A stretch of DNA of 7,822 nucleotides from Alphaproteobacteria bacterium (GCA_016869895.1 VGDC01000080.1:1-7822), one strand, 5' to 3'; positions 1-5,676 are shown, counted from the first letter of the stretch. The notes: generated from the letters alone by a model not told the origin. Made by a program: numbers and translations.

Positions 1-681
1 GCGATTCTTGCCGTCGGCATCATCTGGCTGCAATCGGATTTCATCGATGAAGTGGCGAACATGGCGATTGCCATTCTTTGTGCCGTGGCAGGTGTGCTTT
101 TGCTGGGTGCGACGCTTGCCTATGGCCGCCGAGAGTGGCGCGCGCATCATGGCCGCATGCCTTTGCGCAGCTATGGCATGTTGCTGGCGCATGGGGGCTT
201 GGCGATTTTCGCCATTGCGGCCACCTTCGCTTCTGCCGGTCGCTTCGAGCAGGAAATGCTGCTTGCGGCGGGAGAGAAAAAGCAGACGGCGGGATATGAA
301 ATCAGCTACGACAAGATACATGACCGCCAAAGCGGCAATTATACGGCGAAATCCATCAACCTGCGCTTCACGGGCATCACCGCATCGGACGGCTTCACCC
401 TTGAGCCAGAATCCCGCTTCTATGCCGTGCGGCGCATGGAAACGGCGGAATCCTCCATCCATTCCACGCTGGCGCGCGATGTCTATGCAGCGATTTCACC
501 GTTGCCGGACAGGAGCGATGCACTCTTGCTGCGGCTATATATCGTTCCTGCGGCGACATGGTTGTGGCTAGGGTTTGTAATTACAGGATTTGGTGGTATA
601 TTGGCGGCGGTCGGCTATTTCCGATCCAATGAAAAACAATATCTTCCCAAAAACGCCCTTTCCGACGAGCAGGATGCATGA
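1..681 (+). CDS. ccmF: Cytochrome c heme lyase subunit CcmF, C-terminal part (5' end outside window)
   Basis: The frame is open from base 1 and gives 226 residues, the last third of a CcmF protein, which is normally about 650 residues. CcmF is the multi-span membrane core of the System I heme lyase that attaches heme to apocytochromes c on the periplasmic side. The sequence shows a membrane helix at about residues 18-40, then the motif YGMLLAHGG, whose His64 (window numbering) matches the conserved membrane histidine proposed to bind heme b in CcmF. A periplasmic domain follows at about 80-185. Its closing part is typical of the family: ETAESSIHSTLARDVYAAI corresponds to the usual 'T.A.I......DLY.ALG' block. 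A last helix (TWLWLGFVITGFGGILAA) and a short polar tail end the protein. The stop codon overlaps the next gene as ATGA. The family call is firm; only the upstream part is missing. Confidence 0.93.
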   Translation, partial: AILAVGIIWLQSDFIDEVANMAIAILCAVAGVLLLGATLAYGRREWRAHHGRMPLRSYGMLLAHGGLAIFAIAATFASAGRFEQEMLLAAGEKKQTAGYEISYDKIHDRQSGNYTAKSINLRFTGITASDGFTLEPESRFYAVRRMETAESSIHSTLARDVYAAISPLPDRSDALLLRLYIVPAATWLWLGFVITGFGGILAAVGYFRSNEKQYLPKNALSDEQDA

Positions 682-1292
682 CCGATTTGAAATTCGCCCA
701 CCCTATCCAATGGCCTTCCGACCAGCAACTGACGCAAAAATACGAGAAAAGCATTAACCGCTCGTTCAGCGCAGGCATGACCACCGCTGAAGCCATCGGT
801 TTCCTGCAGGAGGAAGTGAATGCCTTGGGTGGTGTGAAAGAGGCCGTGCTGCTCACGGATTTCGAGGACATCGATAAACCCGCCCGCACGCGCCGCGTCG
901 GCCATGACAATGCTGCCGTAGTTCGCCTGAAGCTGGCGAATGGCACGTATCGTTTGGCTTGCGACCGCTGGGTGAGTGTGGAACAGAATATCTACGCCTT
1001 GCATCTCGGCTTGCGCAATATCCGCAGCAATGTGGGATATGGCGTGGGCGACCTCGCCAAAGCATTGGGGGGATACGGCACGGCGGCGGCTTCTGGCGCG
1101 GCTGCCCCCGGTGGCGCTAGCGGAAAGAGCCTTGAAGAATGGCGTCTGGTTCTGGGCTTGGGGCACACGGCGACCATCGACGATGCCCATGCGGTCTATC
1201 GCCGCCGCGCGAAGGCCGCCGCGAATGATCAGGATGAATTGGTGCGCCTGAATCTCGCCATGGATGAAGCCGCCAAGGAATTGGGCAGCTAA
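678..1292 (+). CDS. Divergent J-domain-like protein lacking the HPD motif, inside the ccm operon
   Basis: A 204-residue soluble protein with no signal peptide or membrane helix. Residues 1-134 form an unnamed domain. Landmarks are FAHPIQWP at 6-13, a CDRW..VEQNIYALHLGLRNIRS block at 95-117 and an ALGGYG end at 129-134. A Gly/Ala-rich linker (135-150) follows, then a C-terminal segment (152-204) that aligns with a J domain: EEWRLVLGLG, an AVYRRRAKAA helix, and LVRLNLAMDEAAKEL as the last helix. From memory, this order matches 'J domain-containing' proteins common in phages, plasmids and proteobacterial genomes. The HPD triad needed to stimulate DnaK aligns with Ala182-Asn183-Asp184, so classical co-chaperone activity is doubtful. 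Start: the ATG overlaps the ccmF stop by 4 bases and has AGGA 5 bases upstream. The stop lies 2 bases before ccmG. Its role is unknown. Context suggests a link to cytochrome c maturation, or a passenger gene kept in frame with the operon. Confidence 0.85.
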   Translation: MTDLKFAHPIQWPSDQQLTQKYEKSINRSFSAGMTTAEAIGFLQEEVNALGGVKEAVLLTDFEDIDKPARTRRVGHDNAAVVRLKLANGTYRLACDRWVSVEQNIYALHLGLRNIRSNVGYGVGDLAKALGGYGTAAASGAAAPGGASGKSLEEWRLVLGLGHTATIDDAHAVYRRRAKAAANDQDELVRLNLAMDEAAKELGS

Positions 1293-1294
1293 AA

Positions 1295-1876
1295 ATGGGC
1301 GTTCCCTTTTCGCGCTTCTTGCCGCTGGTGCTTTTCGCTGCTTTGGCGGGTGGGCTGGCATACCAGCTTTCTGCGGATGAGGCGGCGAAGGGCACAGAGG
1401 AAGCTCCGAAGGCGCGCATTATTCACGCTGATCCGATGTTCGGAAAGCCCCTGCCCGCTTTTTCCGCCCCGATTCTGGGTAAACCCGATGAAAAGCTCAC
1501 GCAAGCCGAGTTCACCGGAAGGCCAAAGCTGCTGAATGTCATGGCAAGCTGGTGTGGCCCCTGCAAGATGGAGCACAGCATTCTGCGCGATTACGCCCAA
1601 GAGCGGGTGATTCCCATTTACGGCATCGCTTGGAAGGATGCACCGGAGGACACGCAGCGTTTTCTGAACTCTTATGGGAATATCTATGCCGCCGTTGGTT
1701 CCGATGAAAAAGGTGAAGCGTCGATTGCGCTCGGTTTGACGGGTGTGCCCGAAACCTACCTGATTTCCGGCGACGGTAAAATCGCGGCGATATATCGCGG
1801 TGCATTGACCCGCGAAATCTTAGAATCGCGCTTCGACCCCATCTTGGCGGAGTTGAGGGGTGAAAAAGTCCCATGA
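1295..1876 (+). CDS. ccmG: Thiol:disulfide interchange protein CcmG/DsbE (cytochrome c biogenesis)
   Basis: A 193-residue thioredoxin-fold protein. An N-terminal signal-anchor helix (about residues 5-24, LPLVLFAALAGGLAYQL) would tether it to the inner membrane with the catalytic domain in the periplasm. The active site is WCGPC with Cys87 and Cys90, followed by KMEH, matching the CRAEH that follows the cysteines in other CcmG proteins. The family hallmark GVPET, with the cis-proline at Pro152, and the IYGIAWKD strand are both present. CcmG passes reducing equivalents, normally from DsbD/CcdA, to CcmH and apocytochrome c so that the CXXCH cysteines can accept heme. The Gly-Pro dipeptide between the cysteines is that of thioredoxin rather than the Val-Pro or Pro-Thr I recall for typical CcmG. 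The gene starts 2 bases after the J-like gene and its stop overlaps ccmH (ATGA). The family call is secure from the combined motifs and the operon position. Confidence 0.95.
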   Translation: MGVPFSRFLPLVLFAALAGGLAYQLSADEAAKGTEEAPKARIIHADPMFGKPLPAFSAPILGKPDEKLTQAEFTGRPKLLNVMASWCGPCKMEHSILRDYAQERVIPIYGIAWKDAPEDTQRFLNSYGNIYAAVGSDEKGEASIALGLTGVPETYLISGDGKIAAIYRGALTREILESRFDPILAELRGEKVP

Positions 1877-2268
1877 AGAAGCTGCTCCTGATGTTCTGCC
1901 TTCTGCCCTATATGGCACTCGCGCAGACCTTATCGCCTGATGTGCCGTTGGCGGATGCCACGCAGGAAGCGCAGGCGCGGGAATTGTTCCGTGAACTCCG
2001 CTGCGAAGTGTGTGATGGGCAGACCATCGCCGATTCTAACGCTGCGCTGGCATCCGACATGCGTGCTCTCGTGCGCAGCAAAATCGCGGCGGGCGAGGAG
2101 AAACCGCAAATCCTGATATTCTTTGCAGAGCGTTATGGCGATGCGATTCTTATGCGCCCACCCGTCGCTTCACGGACAGCGCCGCTTTGGTTCGCTCCCT
2201 TGGGCTTCCTCATCCTCGGTGGATTCGTTTTCGCGCGCTATTTCCGGCGCGATAAGCAGGTGGCGTGA
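1873..2268 (+). CDS. ccmH: Cytochrome c-type biogenesis protein CcmH (CycL), RCxxC thiol-oxidoreductase subunit
   Basis: A 131-residue protein with a cleavable signal peptide (MKKLLLMFCLLPYMALAQ, likely cut after ALA at about residue 17). A small periplasmic helical domain follows, with the hallmark LRCEVC (Cys44, Cys47) continuing into DGQTIADSNAALASDMR. Next come the conserved ILIFFAERYGDAILMRPP block and a C-terminal membrane anchor (about residues 101-122, PLWFAPLGFLILGGFVFARYF). This is the short CcmH type, with the TPR part encoded separately as ccmI. CcmH acts with CcmG to reduce or hold the apocytochrome c cysteines next to CcmF. The start ATG overlaps the ccmG stop by 4 bases, and a purine-rich GAGGGGTG lies upstream. 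The stop shares one base with the ccmI start (TGATG), so translation is probably coupled. The length is normal for the family. Confidence 0.96.
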   Translation: MKKLLLMFCLLPYMALAQTLSPDVPLADATQEAQARELFRELRCEVCDGQTIADSNAALASDMRALVRSKIAAGEEKPQILIFFAERYGDAILMRPPVASRTAPLWFAPLGFLILGGFVFARYFRRDKQVA

Positions 2269-2891
2269 TGGCGGTTTATATCCCTCTCCTTATCTGCGCC
2301 GCTATCATCCTCGCCGTGACGGTCTGGATAGCCCTTCCGTGGCTGAAATCGACTACGCATCGTGATAAAGCGGTGGCATCGGTGTTGGTGGTGTTTTTCC
2401 TGTCCGTCGCACTCTATCTTTCCGTCGGCTCACCCTTTCAGGTGAATGAAATCGCGCAGCAGAAGCAAGAGCATACCGACTTGCTGGCGCAGTTGACGAA
2501 GCTAGAGAAGGAAACGGCCAGCGAAGCAGGCGCAGAGCATTACGCAGCACTCGGCGCGGCGTATATCCAAACCGAGCAATACGCCAAGGCGGCTACGGCC
2601 TTGAAAGAAGCGGTGAAACACTCCGAAGGGCAGCCGGAGCTGATTTTGATGTATGGTAAGGCACAGATGATGGCAGCGGATGGTCAAATCACCGAGGGCG
2701 CGCGGCAGGCCTTCGAGATTGCCGCCAAGCTCATGCCGGACAATCCTGACCCCGCGTTCATGCTGGCTTTGGAGCGGATGCAGGCGGGGGACAAAGAGGG
2801 CGCGCGAGAGAGGATGCGCGCATTGCTGCCGATGCTGCCGGAAGGGATACCCTTACGCAGGATGATAGAGCAGCAGTTGAAGGAAGAATAA
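2268..2891 (+). CDS. ccmI: Compact CcmI-like TPR protein (cytochrome c biogenesis apocytochrome chaperone)
   Basis: A 207-residue protein with two N-terminal membrane helices (about residues 3-25 and 35-53). They are joined by a short basic loop (KSTTHRDK) that should face the cytoplasm. A charged, possibly coiled segment follows at 60-85 (QQKQEHTDLLAQLTKLEKE), then about three TPR-like repeats at 89-122, 123-156 and 160-193, for example AEHYAALGAAYIQTEQYAKA. This matches CcmI/CycH, which binds the C-terminus of apocytochrome c and delivers it to CcmF/CcmH. It is short: well-known CcmI proteins have a long cytoplasmic loop with a leucine-zipper-like stretch between the helices, and here that loop is only about 10 residues. 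Start: a GTG lies at 2265, but AGGTGG at 2258-2263 is correctly spaced only for the ATG at 2268, which overlaps the ccmH stop as TGATG. This is the last gene of the ccm operon here. The symbol rests on position and architecture more than on residue motifs. Confidence 0.82.
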   Translation: MAVYIPLLICAAIILAVTVWIALPWLKSTTHRDKAVASVLVVFFLSVALYLSVGSPFQVNEIAQQKQEHTDLLAQLTKLEKETASEAGAEHYAALGAAYIQTEQYAKAATALKEAVKHSEGQPELILMYGKAQMMAADGQITEGARQAFEIAAKLMPDNPDPAFMLALERMQAGDKEGARERMRALLPMLPEGIPLRRMIEQQLKEE

Positions 2892-2895
2892 GGAG

Positions 2896-2973
2896 TGGGG
2901 CGAGTGACCGGAATCGAACCGGCGACCTCCAGAATCACAATCTGGCGCTCTAACCAATTGAGCTACACCCGCC
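2896..2973 (-). tRNA. tRNA-His (anticodon GTG)
   Basis: The reverse complement folds into a full cloverleaf. The acceptor stem GCGGGTG/CACTCGC (one G-T pair) spans 2966-2972 with 2900-2906, and the D stem is GCTC/GAGC. The anticodon stem CCAGA/TCTGG carries loop TTGTGAT, with anticodon GTG at 2936-2938. The variable loop is 5 bases and the T stem GCCGG/CCGGT has loop TTCGATT. The encoded base before the acceptor stem is G (2973) and the discriminator is C (2899), giving the G-1:C73 pair that most bacterial HisRS enzymes require. CCA is encoded (2896-2898). The 78-base span includes G-1 and CCA. Its 3' end is 4 bases from the ccmI stop on the other strand, with no terminator in between. Confidence 0.97.
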
Positions 2974-3005
2974 ACAGAAGATATCCAAAGCGAATTGGAG
3001 TAATG

Positions 3006-3035
3006 TGTTTACCCAATCTCACAGGGATTCGTCAA
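3006..3035 (-). promoter_or_regulatory. Candidate sigma-70 promoter for tRNA-His
   Basis: On the minus strand TTGACG (3030-3035) matches the -35 consensus at 5 of 6 positions. A weak -10 (TAAACA, 3006-3011) lies 18 bases further on. Transcription would start near 2999, about 26 bases before the mature tRNA. The -35 is good; the -10 is poor, so its exact position is uncertain. Confidence 0.35.
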
Positions 3036-3127
3036 GTGATTTACCGTGCTCCCTGATGAATTAATCCACCCTGCATATCCGGTTTGCGCAAAATTCAGGC
3101 ACTCTGCTGCTTAAAAATGAGGCATAT

Positions 3128-3143
3128 CTGCGCCGCGCCGCAG
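3128..3143. promoter_or_regulatory. Inverted repeat upstream of glnB, candidate activator (NtrC-type) site
   Basis: CTGCG-N6-CGCAG is a perfect inverted repeat of two 5-base arms, about 76 bases upstream of the predicted sigma-54 start. Its position and symmetry suit an enhancer-binding protein. It is not a clear match to the enteric NtrC site (GCAC...GTGC), so naming NtrC is inference from the sigma-54 promoter and the nature of the genes. It could also simply be a GC-rich hairpin. Confidence 0.25.
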
Positions 3144-3155
3144 TCTCGAGATTCT

Positions 3156-3168
3156 CAATCTATTGATA
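3156..3168 (-). promoter_or_regulatory. Predicted IHF binding site upstream of the glnB sigma-54 promoter
   Basis: The minus strand reads TATCAATAGATTG, a full match to the IHF consensus WATCAANNNNTTR. It is centred about 50 bases upstream of the predicted start, between the -24 element and the upstream inverted repeats. That is where IHF commonly bends DNA so that an enhancer-bound activator can reach sigma-54 RNA polymerase. A full match is expected by chance only rarely in a region this short. Confidence 0.55.
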
Positions 3169-3185
3169 TTGCTTAACAATCATTT

Positions 3186-3200
3186 TGGCACGGCTTGTGC
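3186..3200 (+). promoter_or_regulatory. Sigma-54 (RpoN) -24/-12 promoter of glnBA
   Basis: TGGCACGGCTTGTGC closely matches the sigma-54 consensus TGGCAC-N5-TTGC. The essential GG (3187-3188) and GC (3199-3200) are 10 bases apart, as required, and the -24 half is perfect with a preceding T. The -12 half reads GTGC instead of TTGC. The start would be near 3212, giving a 25-base leader before glnB. Nitrogen-controlled transcription by NtrC and sigma-54 is usual for glnBA operons and fits the predicted IHF site just upstream. Confidence 0.8.
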
Positions 3201-3236
3201 TATTACAGACGCAACATTGCACAACGGGAAACCCAC

Positions 3237-3575
3237 ATGAAAAAAATCGAAGCCATCATCAAGCCTTTCAAACTGGATGAAGTGAAGGAAGCGTTGCAAG
3301 AGGTCGGTCTGCAAGGCATCACCATCACGGAAATCAAAGGTTTCGGCCGCCAGAAAGGCCATACCGAGCTGTATCGTGGCGCCGAATATGTCGTGGATTT
3401 CCTGCCGAAAATCAAAATCGAAATCGTGCTGGAGGATCAACTGGTGGAACGCACCGTCGAGGCCATCATCCAAGCAGCGCATACGGGGCGCATCGGCGAC
3501 GGCAAGATTTTCATCTCCCCCATCGAAGATGCCATCCGCATCCGCACGGGTGAACGCGGGAATAGCGCGCTTTAA
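3237..3575 (+). CDS. glnB: Nitrogen regulatory protein PII (GlnB)
   Basis: A 112-residue PII protein, the standard length. It is a trimeric cytosolic sensor of 2-oxoglutarate, ATP/ADP and, through uridylylation by GlnD, of glutamine. It signals to targets such as NtrB and the glutamine synthetase adenylyltransferase GlnE. The sequence opens with MKKIEAIIKPFKLDEVKEAL. The PII signature KGFGRQKGHTELYRGAEYVVDFLPK forms the T-loop and carries Tyr51, the uridylylation site. The C-terminal signature TGRIGDGKIF and the closing IRIRTGE are intact. Start: an in-frame TTG lies at 3195, inside the sigma-54 promoter, so the ATG at 3237, which matches the family N-terminus, is the real start. Only a weak GGGAA lies upstream as a ribosome site. 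glnA follows after 55 bases in the same direction, the classic glnBA arrangement. It is GlnB rather than GlnK because of the linkage to glnA and not amtB. Confidence 0.98.
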   Translation: MKKIEAIIKPFKLDEVKEALQEVGLQGITITEIKGFGRQKGHTELYRGAEYVVDFLPKIKIEIVLEDQLVERTVEAIIQAAHTGRIGDGKIFISPIEDAIRIRTGERGNSAL

Positions 3576-3618
3576 TTTATTATCAACCTATTAACTCATA
3601 CTTCTCACTTATCATTTC

Positions 3619-3624
3619 AAAGGA
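3619..3624 (+). promoter_or_regulatory. Ribosome binding site of glnA
   Basis: AAAGGA ends 6 bases before the glnA ATG and fixes that start. The 55-base glnB-glnA spacer is AT-rich. I see neither a terminator nor a convincing second promoter in it, so glnA probably depends on the glnB promoter. Confidence 0.7.
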
Positions 3625-3630
3625 TTATCC

Positions 3631-5040
3631 ATGTCTGACGTTTCTAAAGTCTTTGACCTCATCCGCGACAGCGAAATCGAATTCGTCGATTTCCGCTTCA
3701 CCGACCCGCGCGGCAAAGCCCAGCACACCACCTATATCGCCTCGAAAGTCGATGAAGGCATCTTCGAAGATGGCGTGATGTTCGACGGTTCGTCCATCGC
3801 CGGTTGGAAAACCATCAACGAATCCGACATGATCCTGATGCCGGACGCATCTTCCGCGTTCATCGACCCGTTCACCGCGCAGCCGACCTTGGTCATCTTC
3901 TGCAACGTTATTGAGCCAGCGACCGGTCAGGGCTACAGCCGCGACCCACGCTCGACCGCGAAACGCGCCGAAGCATACCTGAACTACACCGGCATCGCTG
4001 ACACCGCTTATTTCGGCCCAGAGCTGGAATTCTTCGTGTTCGATGATGTGCGCTATAAAGTCGATATGAGCGGTTCTTCCGTCAGCATCGATTCCGAGGA
4101 AAGCCCTTGGAACACGAACAAAGAATACACCGCTGGCAACAAAGCGCACCGCCCCGGCGTGAAAGGCGGCTATTTCCCCGTGCAGCCCGTGGACGTGCTC
4201 AACGACATCCGCGGTGAAATGCTGAGCATCATGGGTGAAGTAGGCATGGTTCCTGTGCTGCACCACCATGAGGTCGCGCCTTCCCAGTGCGAACTCGGCA
4301 CCGAATTCGACACGCTCATCAAAACAGCGGATAACGTGCAGAAATACAAATACGTCGTGCACAACGTCGCCCATGCTTACGGCAAAACCGCGACCTTCAT
4401 GCCCAAGCCCATCAAAGGCGACAACGGCTCCGGCATGCACGTCCACCAGTCCCTCTGGAAAGATGGCAAGCCCCTCTTCGCGGGCAACGGCTATGCTGAC
4501 CTGTCCGAAACCTGCCTGTACTACATCGGCGGTATCATCAAACATGCGAAAATCTTGAACGCTTTCACCAACGCGTCCACCAACAGCTACAAGCGTCTCG
4601 TACCCGGTTATGAAGCACCCGTTCTGCTCGCCTATTCGGCGCGCAACCGCTCCGCTTCCATCCGCATCCCGCATGTGGCTTCGCCCAAAGCGAAGCGCAT
4701 CGAAGTGCGCTTCCCTGACCCCACCGCCAACCCATACCTCGCTTTCGCAGCGATGCTGATGGCGGGTCTGGACGGTATCGAGAACAAAATCCACCCCGGC
4801 GATGCGATGGACAAGAACCTGTACGACCTTCCACCGGAAGAACTGAAGGACATTCCGACCGTCTGCCGTTCGCTGCGTGACGCATTGGAAGCCCTCGATA
4901 AAGGCCGTGACTTCCTGAAGAAAGGCGATGTGTTCAGCGACGACCAGATCGATGCTTATATCGCCCTGAAACTGGAAGAAGTGCTGGCTTGGGAAATGAC
5001 CCCCTCGCCCGTCGAATTCCAGAACTACTACAGCGTATAA
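3631..5040 (+). CDS. glnA: Glutamine synthetase, type I (GSI-beta)
   Basis: A 469-residue enzyme, the normal length for GSI, which forms a cytosolic dodecamer and makes glutamine from glutamate, ammonia and ATP. The N-terminal beta-grasp domain includes VDFRFTDPRGKAQH and MFDGSSIAGW (the conserved DGSS). The catalytic domain follows with the metal-binding glutamates in GPELEFFVFD and HHHEVAPSQCE, the ATP region KTATFMPKP, the DNGSGMHVHQS motif, NSYKRLVPGYEAP, and RNRSASIRIP. The flap and C-terminal part contain VRFPDPTANPYLAFAAMLMAGLDG. Tyr398 in DKNLYDLPPEEL is the adenylylation site of GSI-beta, so activity is expected to be tuned by GlnE with PII. The product of glnB, just upstream, is therefore its regulator. 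The end (MTPSPVEFQNYYSV) is typical of alphaproteobacterial GlnA. A hairpin terminator lies 18 bases after the stop. Nothing is missing or unusual. Confidence 0.99.
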   Translation: MSDVSKVFDLIRDSEIEFVDFRFTDPRGKAQHTTYIASKVDEGIFEDGVMFDGSSIAGWKTINESDMILMPDASSAFIDPFTAQPTLVIFCNVIEPATGQGYSRDPRSTAKRAEAYLNYTGIADTAYFGPELEFFVFDDVRYKVDMSGSSVSIDSEESPWNTNKEYTAGNKAHRPGVKGGYFPVQPVDVLNDIRGEMLSIMGEVGMVPVLHHHEVAPSQCELGTEFDTLIKTADNVQKYKYVVHNVAHAYGKTATFMPKPIKGDNGSGMHVHQSLWKDGKPLFAGNGYADLSETCLYYIGGIIKHAKILNAFTNASTNSYKRLVPGYEAPVLLAYSARNRSASIRIPHVASPKAKRIEVRFPDPTANPYLAFAAMLMAGLDGIENKIHPGDAMDKNLYDLPPEELKDIPTVCRSLRDALEALDKGRDFLKKGDVFSDDQIDAYIALKLEEVLAWEMTPSPVEFQNYYSV

Positions 5041-5058
5041 GCTTAGTTTCTAAAACAA

Positions 5059-5092
5059 AAAAAGCCGCTCCATGCAAATGGGGCGGCTTTTT
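5059..5092. terminator. Bidirectional Rho-independent terminator between glnA and the mscL unit
   Basis: AAAAAGCCGCTCC (5059-5071) pairs with GGGGCGGCTTTTT (5080-5092), a 13-bp stem with one T-G pair and an 8-base loop. The + strand ends in five T after the GC-rich part. The - strand, with a run of seven T, is at least as strong. It lies 18 bases past the glnA stop and 17 bases past the stop of the converging minus-strand gene, so it can serve both units. Confidence 0.95.
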
Positions 5093-5109
5093 GCTTTCCT
5101 GTCGTTCAA

Positions 5110-5640
5110 TCAGTTGCGGCCTTGGGAGTTCTCTTTAGCGACGCGGTCGAGCATCGCCGCCACTTTCGGCTCTTCCGCCTTTAGGCGTTCCACATCCGTC
5201 TTGCTGAGGATGCGTCCAAGCGACAGGTCGATAAGCTGGCTGAACGCGCCGATGGCCTTGAACAGCTGCTGTTTCGCGCTTTGCACCAGCGGCAGCACTG
5301 CCCCGAAGATGCCGTTCAGCTCGGCGCGATGGTTCTCGGCGGCGGATTTGAAGAAAGCGTCGATGGCCGTCACGGTCTTGCGAAGGGTGGATTCCACGAC
5401 CTTGCGGCTGCGCGCGCAGGGCACGCCCGAATCATTCTCGGCCAGATGGATATATTCTTCGGTCAGGATGTCTGCGCTGGATTCCAGCTGTTCCACCAGT
5501 GGCGCGACCATGCGGTATTGCGCTTCCTGTGAATCCTCCGGCGCGGCCTTCACACTGGCGATGAGCGCATCCGCCGCGTCATACAGCGACACGACCTGCT
5601 CATAGGAAGCTTCGAGATGCTCTTTCTTCTTGTCGTCCAT
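5110..5640 (-). CDS. Hypothetical helical cytosolic protein, function unknown
   Basis: A 176-residue protein that I do not recognise. It looks almost entirely alpha-helical and polar: long amphipathic stretches (HLEASYEQVVSLYDAADALIASVKAA, QLESSADILTEEYIHLAEND), a short break with the only cysteine at SGVPCARS (about residue 75), then further helices rich in Ala, Leu, Lys and Glu. There is no signal peptide, membrane segment or obvious catalytic motif. Start: an in-frame GTG lies at 5649, but it is part of the ribosome site AGGTGA, which is well spaced for the ATG at 5640, so the ATG is preferred. It is the last gene of the minus-strand unit, 36 bases after the acetyltransferase, and ends at the shared hairpin terminator. 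Intact coding with neighbour-like codon use argues for a real gene. A role in helical bundling or protein-protein contact is only a guess. Confidence 0.8.
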   Translation of the reverse strand: MDDKKKEHLEASYEQVVSLYDAADALIASVKAAPEDSQEAQYRMVAPLVEQLESSADILTEEYIHLAENDSGVPCARSRKVVESTLRKTVTAIDAFFKSAAENHRAELNGIFGAVLPLVQSAKQQLFKAIGAFSQLIDLSLGRILSKTDVERLKAEEPKVAAMLDRVAKENSQGRN

Positions 5641-5676
5641 GGGGTTCACCTGCGATTTTCACGCGATGATAGCACG

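Noticed and set aside
8..571. + strand open frame of 187 codons inside ccmF
   Set aside because: Its product is rich in Arg, Ser, Cys and Trp without any motif, while the overlapping frame gives a clear CcmF C-terminus.
615..1361. Minus-strand open frame of 248 codons across the J-like gene
   Set aside because: It spans the ends of three well-supported + strand genes. The J-like frame has an overlapping start, ribosome site and recognisable family features; the antisense frame has none.
3195..3236. 14-codon N-terminal extension of glnB from a TTG
   Set aside because: It starts within the -24/-12 promoter, upstream of the predicted transcription start, and PII proteins begin at MKKIEAI.
2974..3236. 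Attachment site or integrase trace next to the tRNA
   Set aside because: tRNA genes are common integration sites, but I see no repeat of the tRNA 3' end in the window and no integrase or phage gene nearby.
3576..3630. A second promoter for glnA in the glnB-glnA spacer (CATACT as -10)
   Set aside because: No acceptable -35 element lies at a usual distance, and AT-richness alone is not enough.
3625..4794. Long open frame on the minus strand (389 codons) antisense to glnA
   Set aside because: It lies codon-on-codon opposite glnA, has low-complexity composition rich in Val, Gly, Asp and His, and resembles no protein. Strong codon bias in glnA explains the lack of stops.
5072..5605. + strand open frame opposite the helical hypothetical gene
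   Set aside because: It begins inside the terminator hairpin, is rich in Ser and Arg, and lacks a ribosome site. The minus-strand frame has a good ribosome site and fits the operon.
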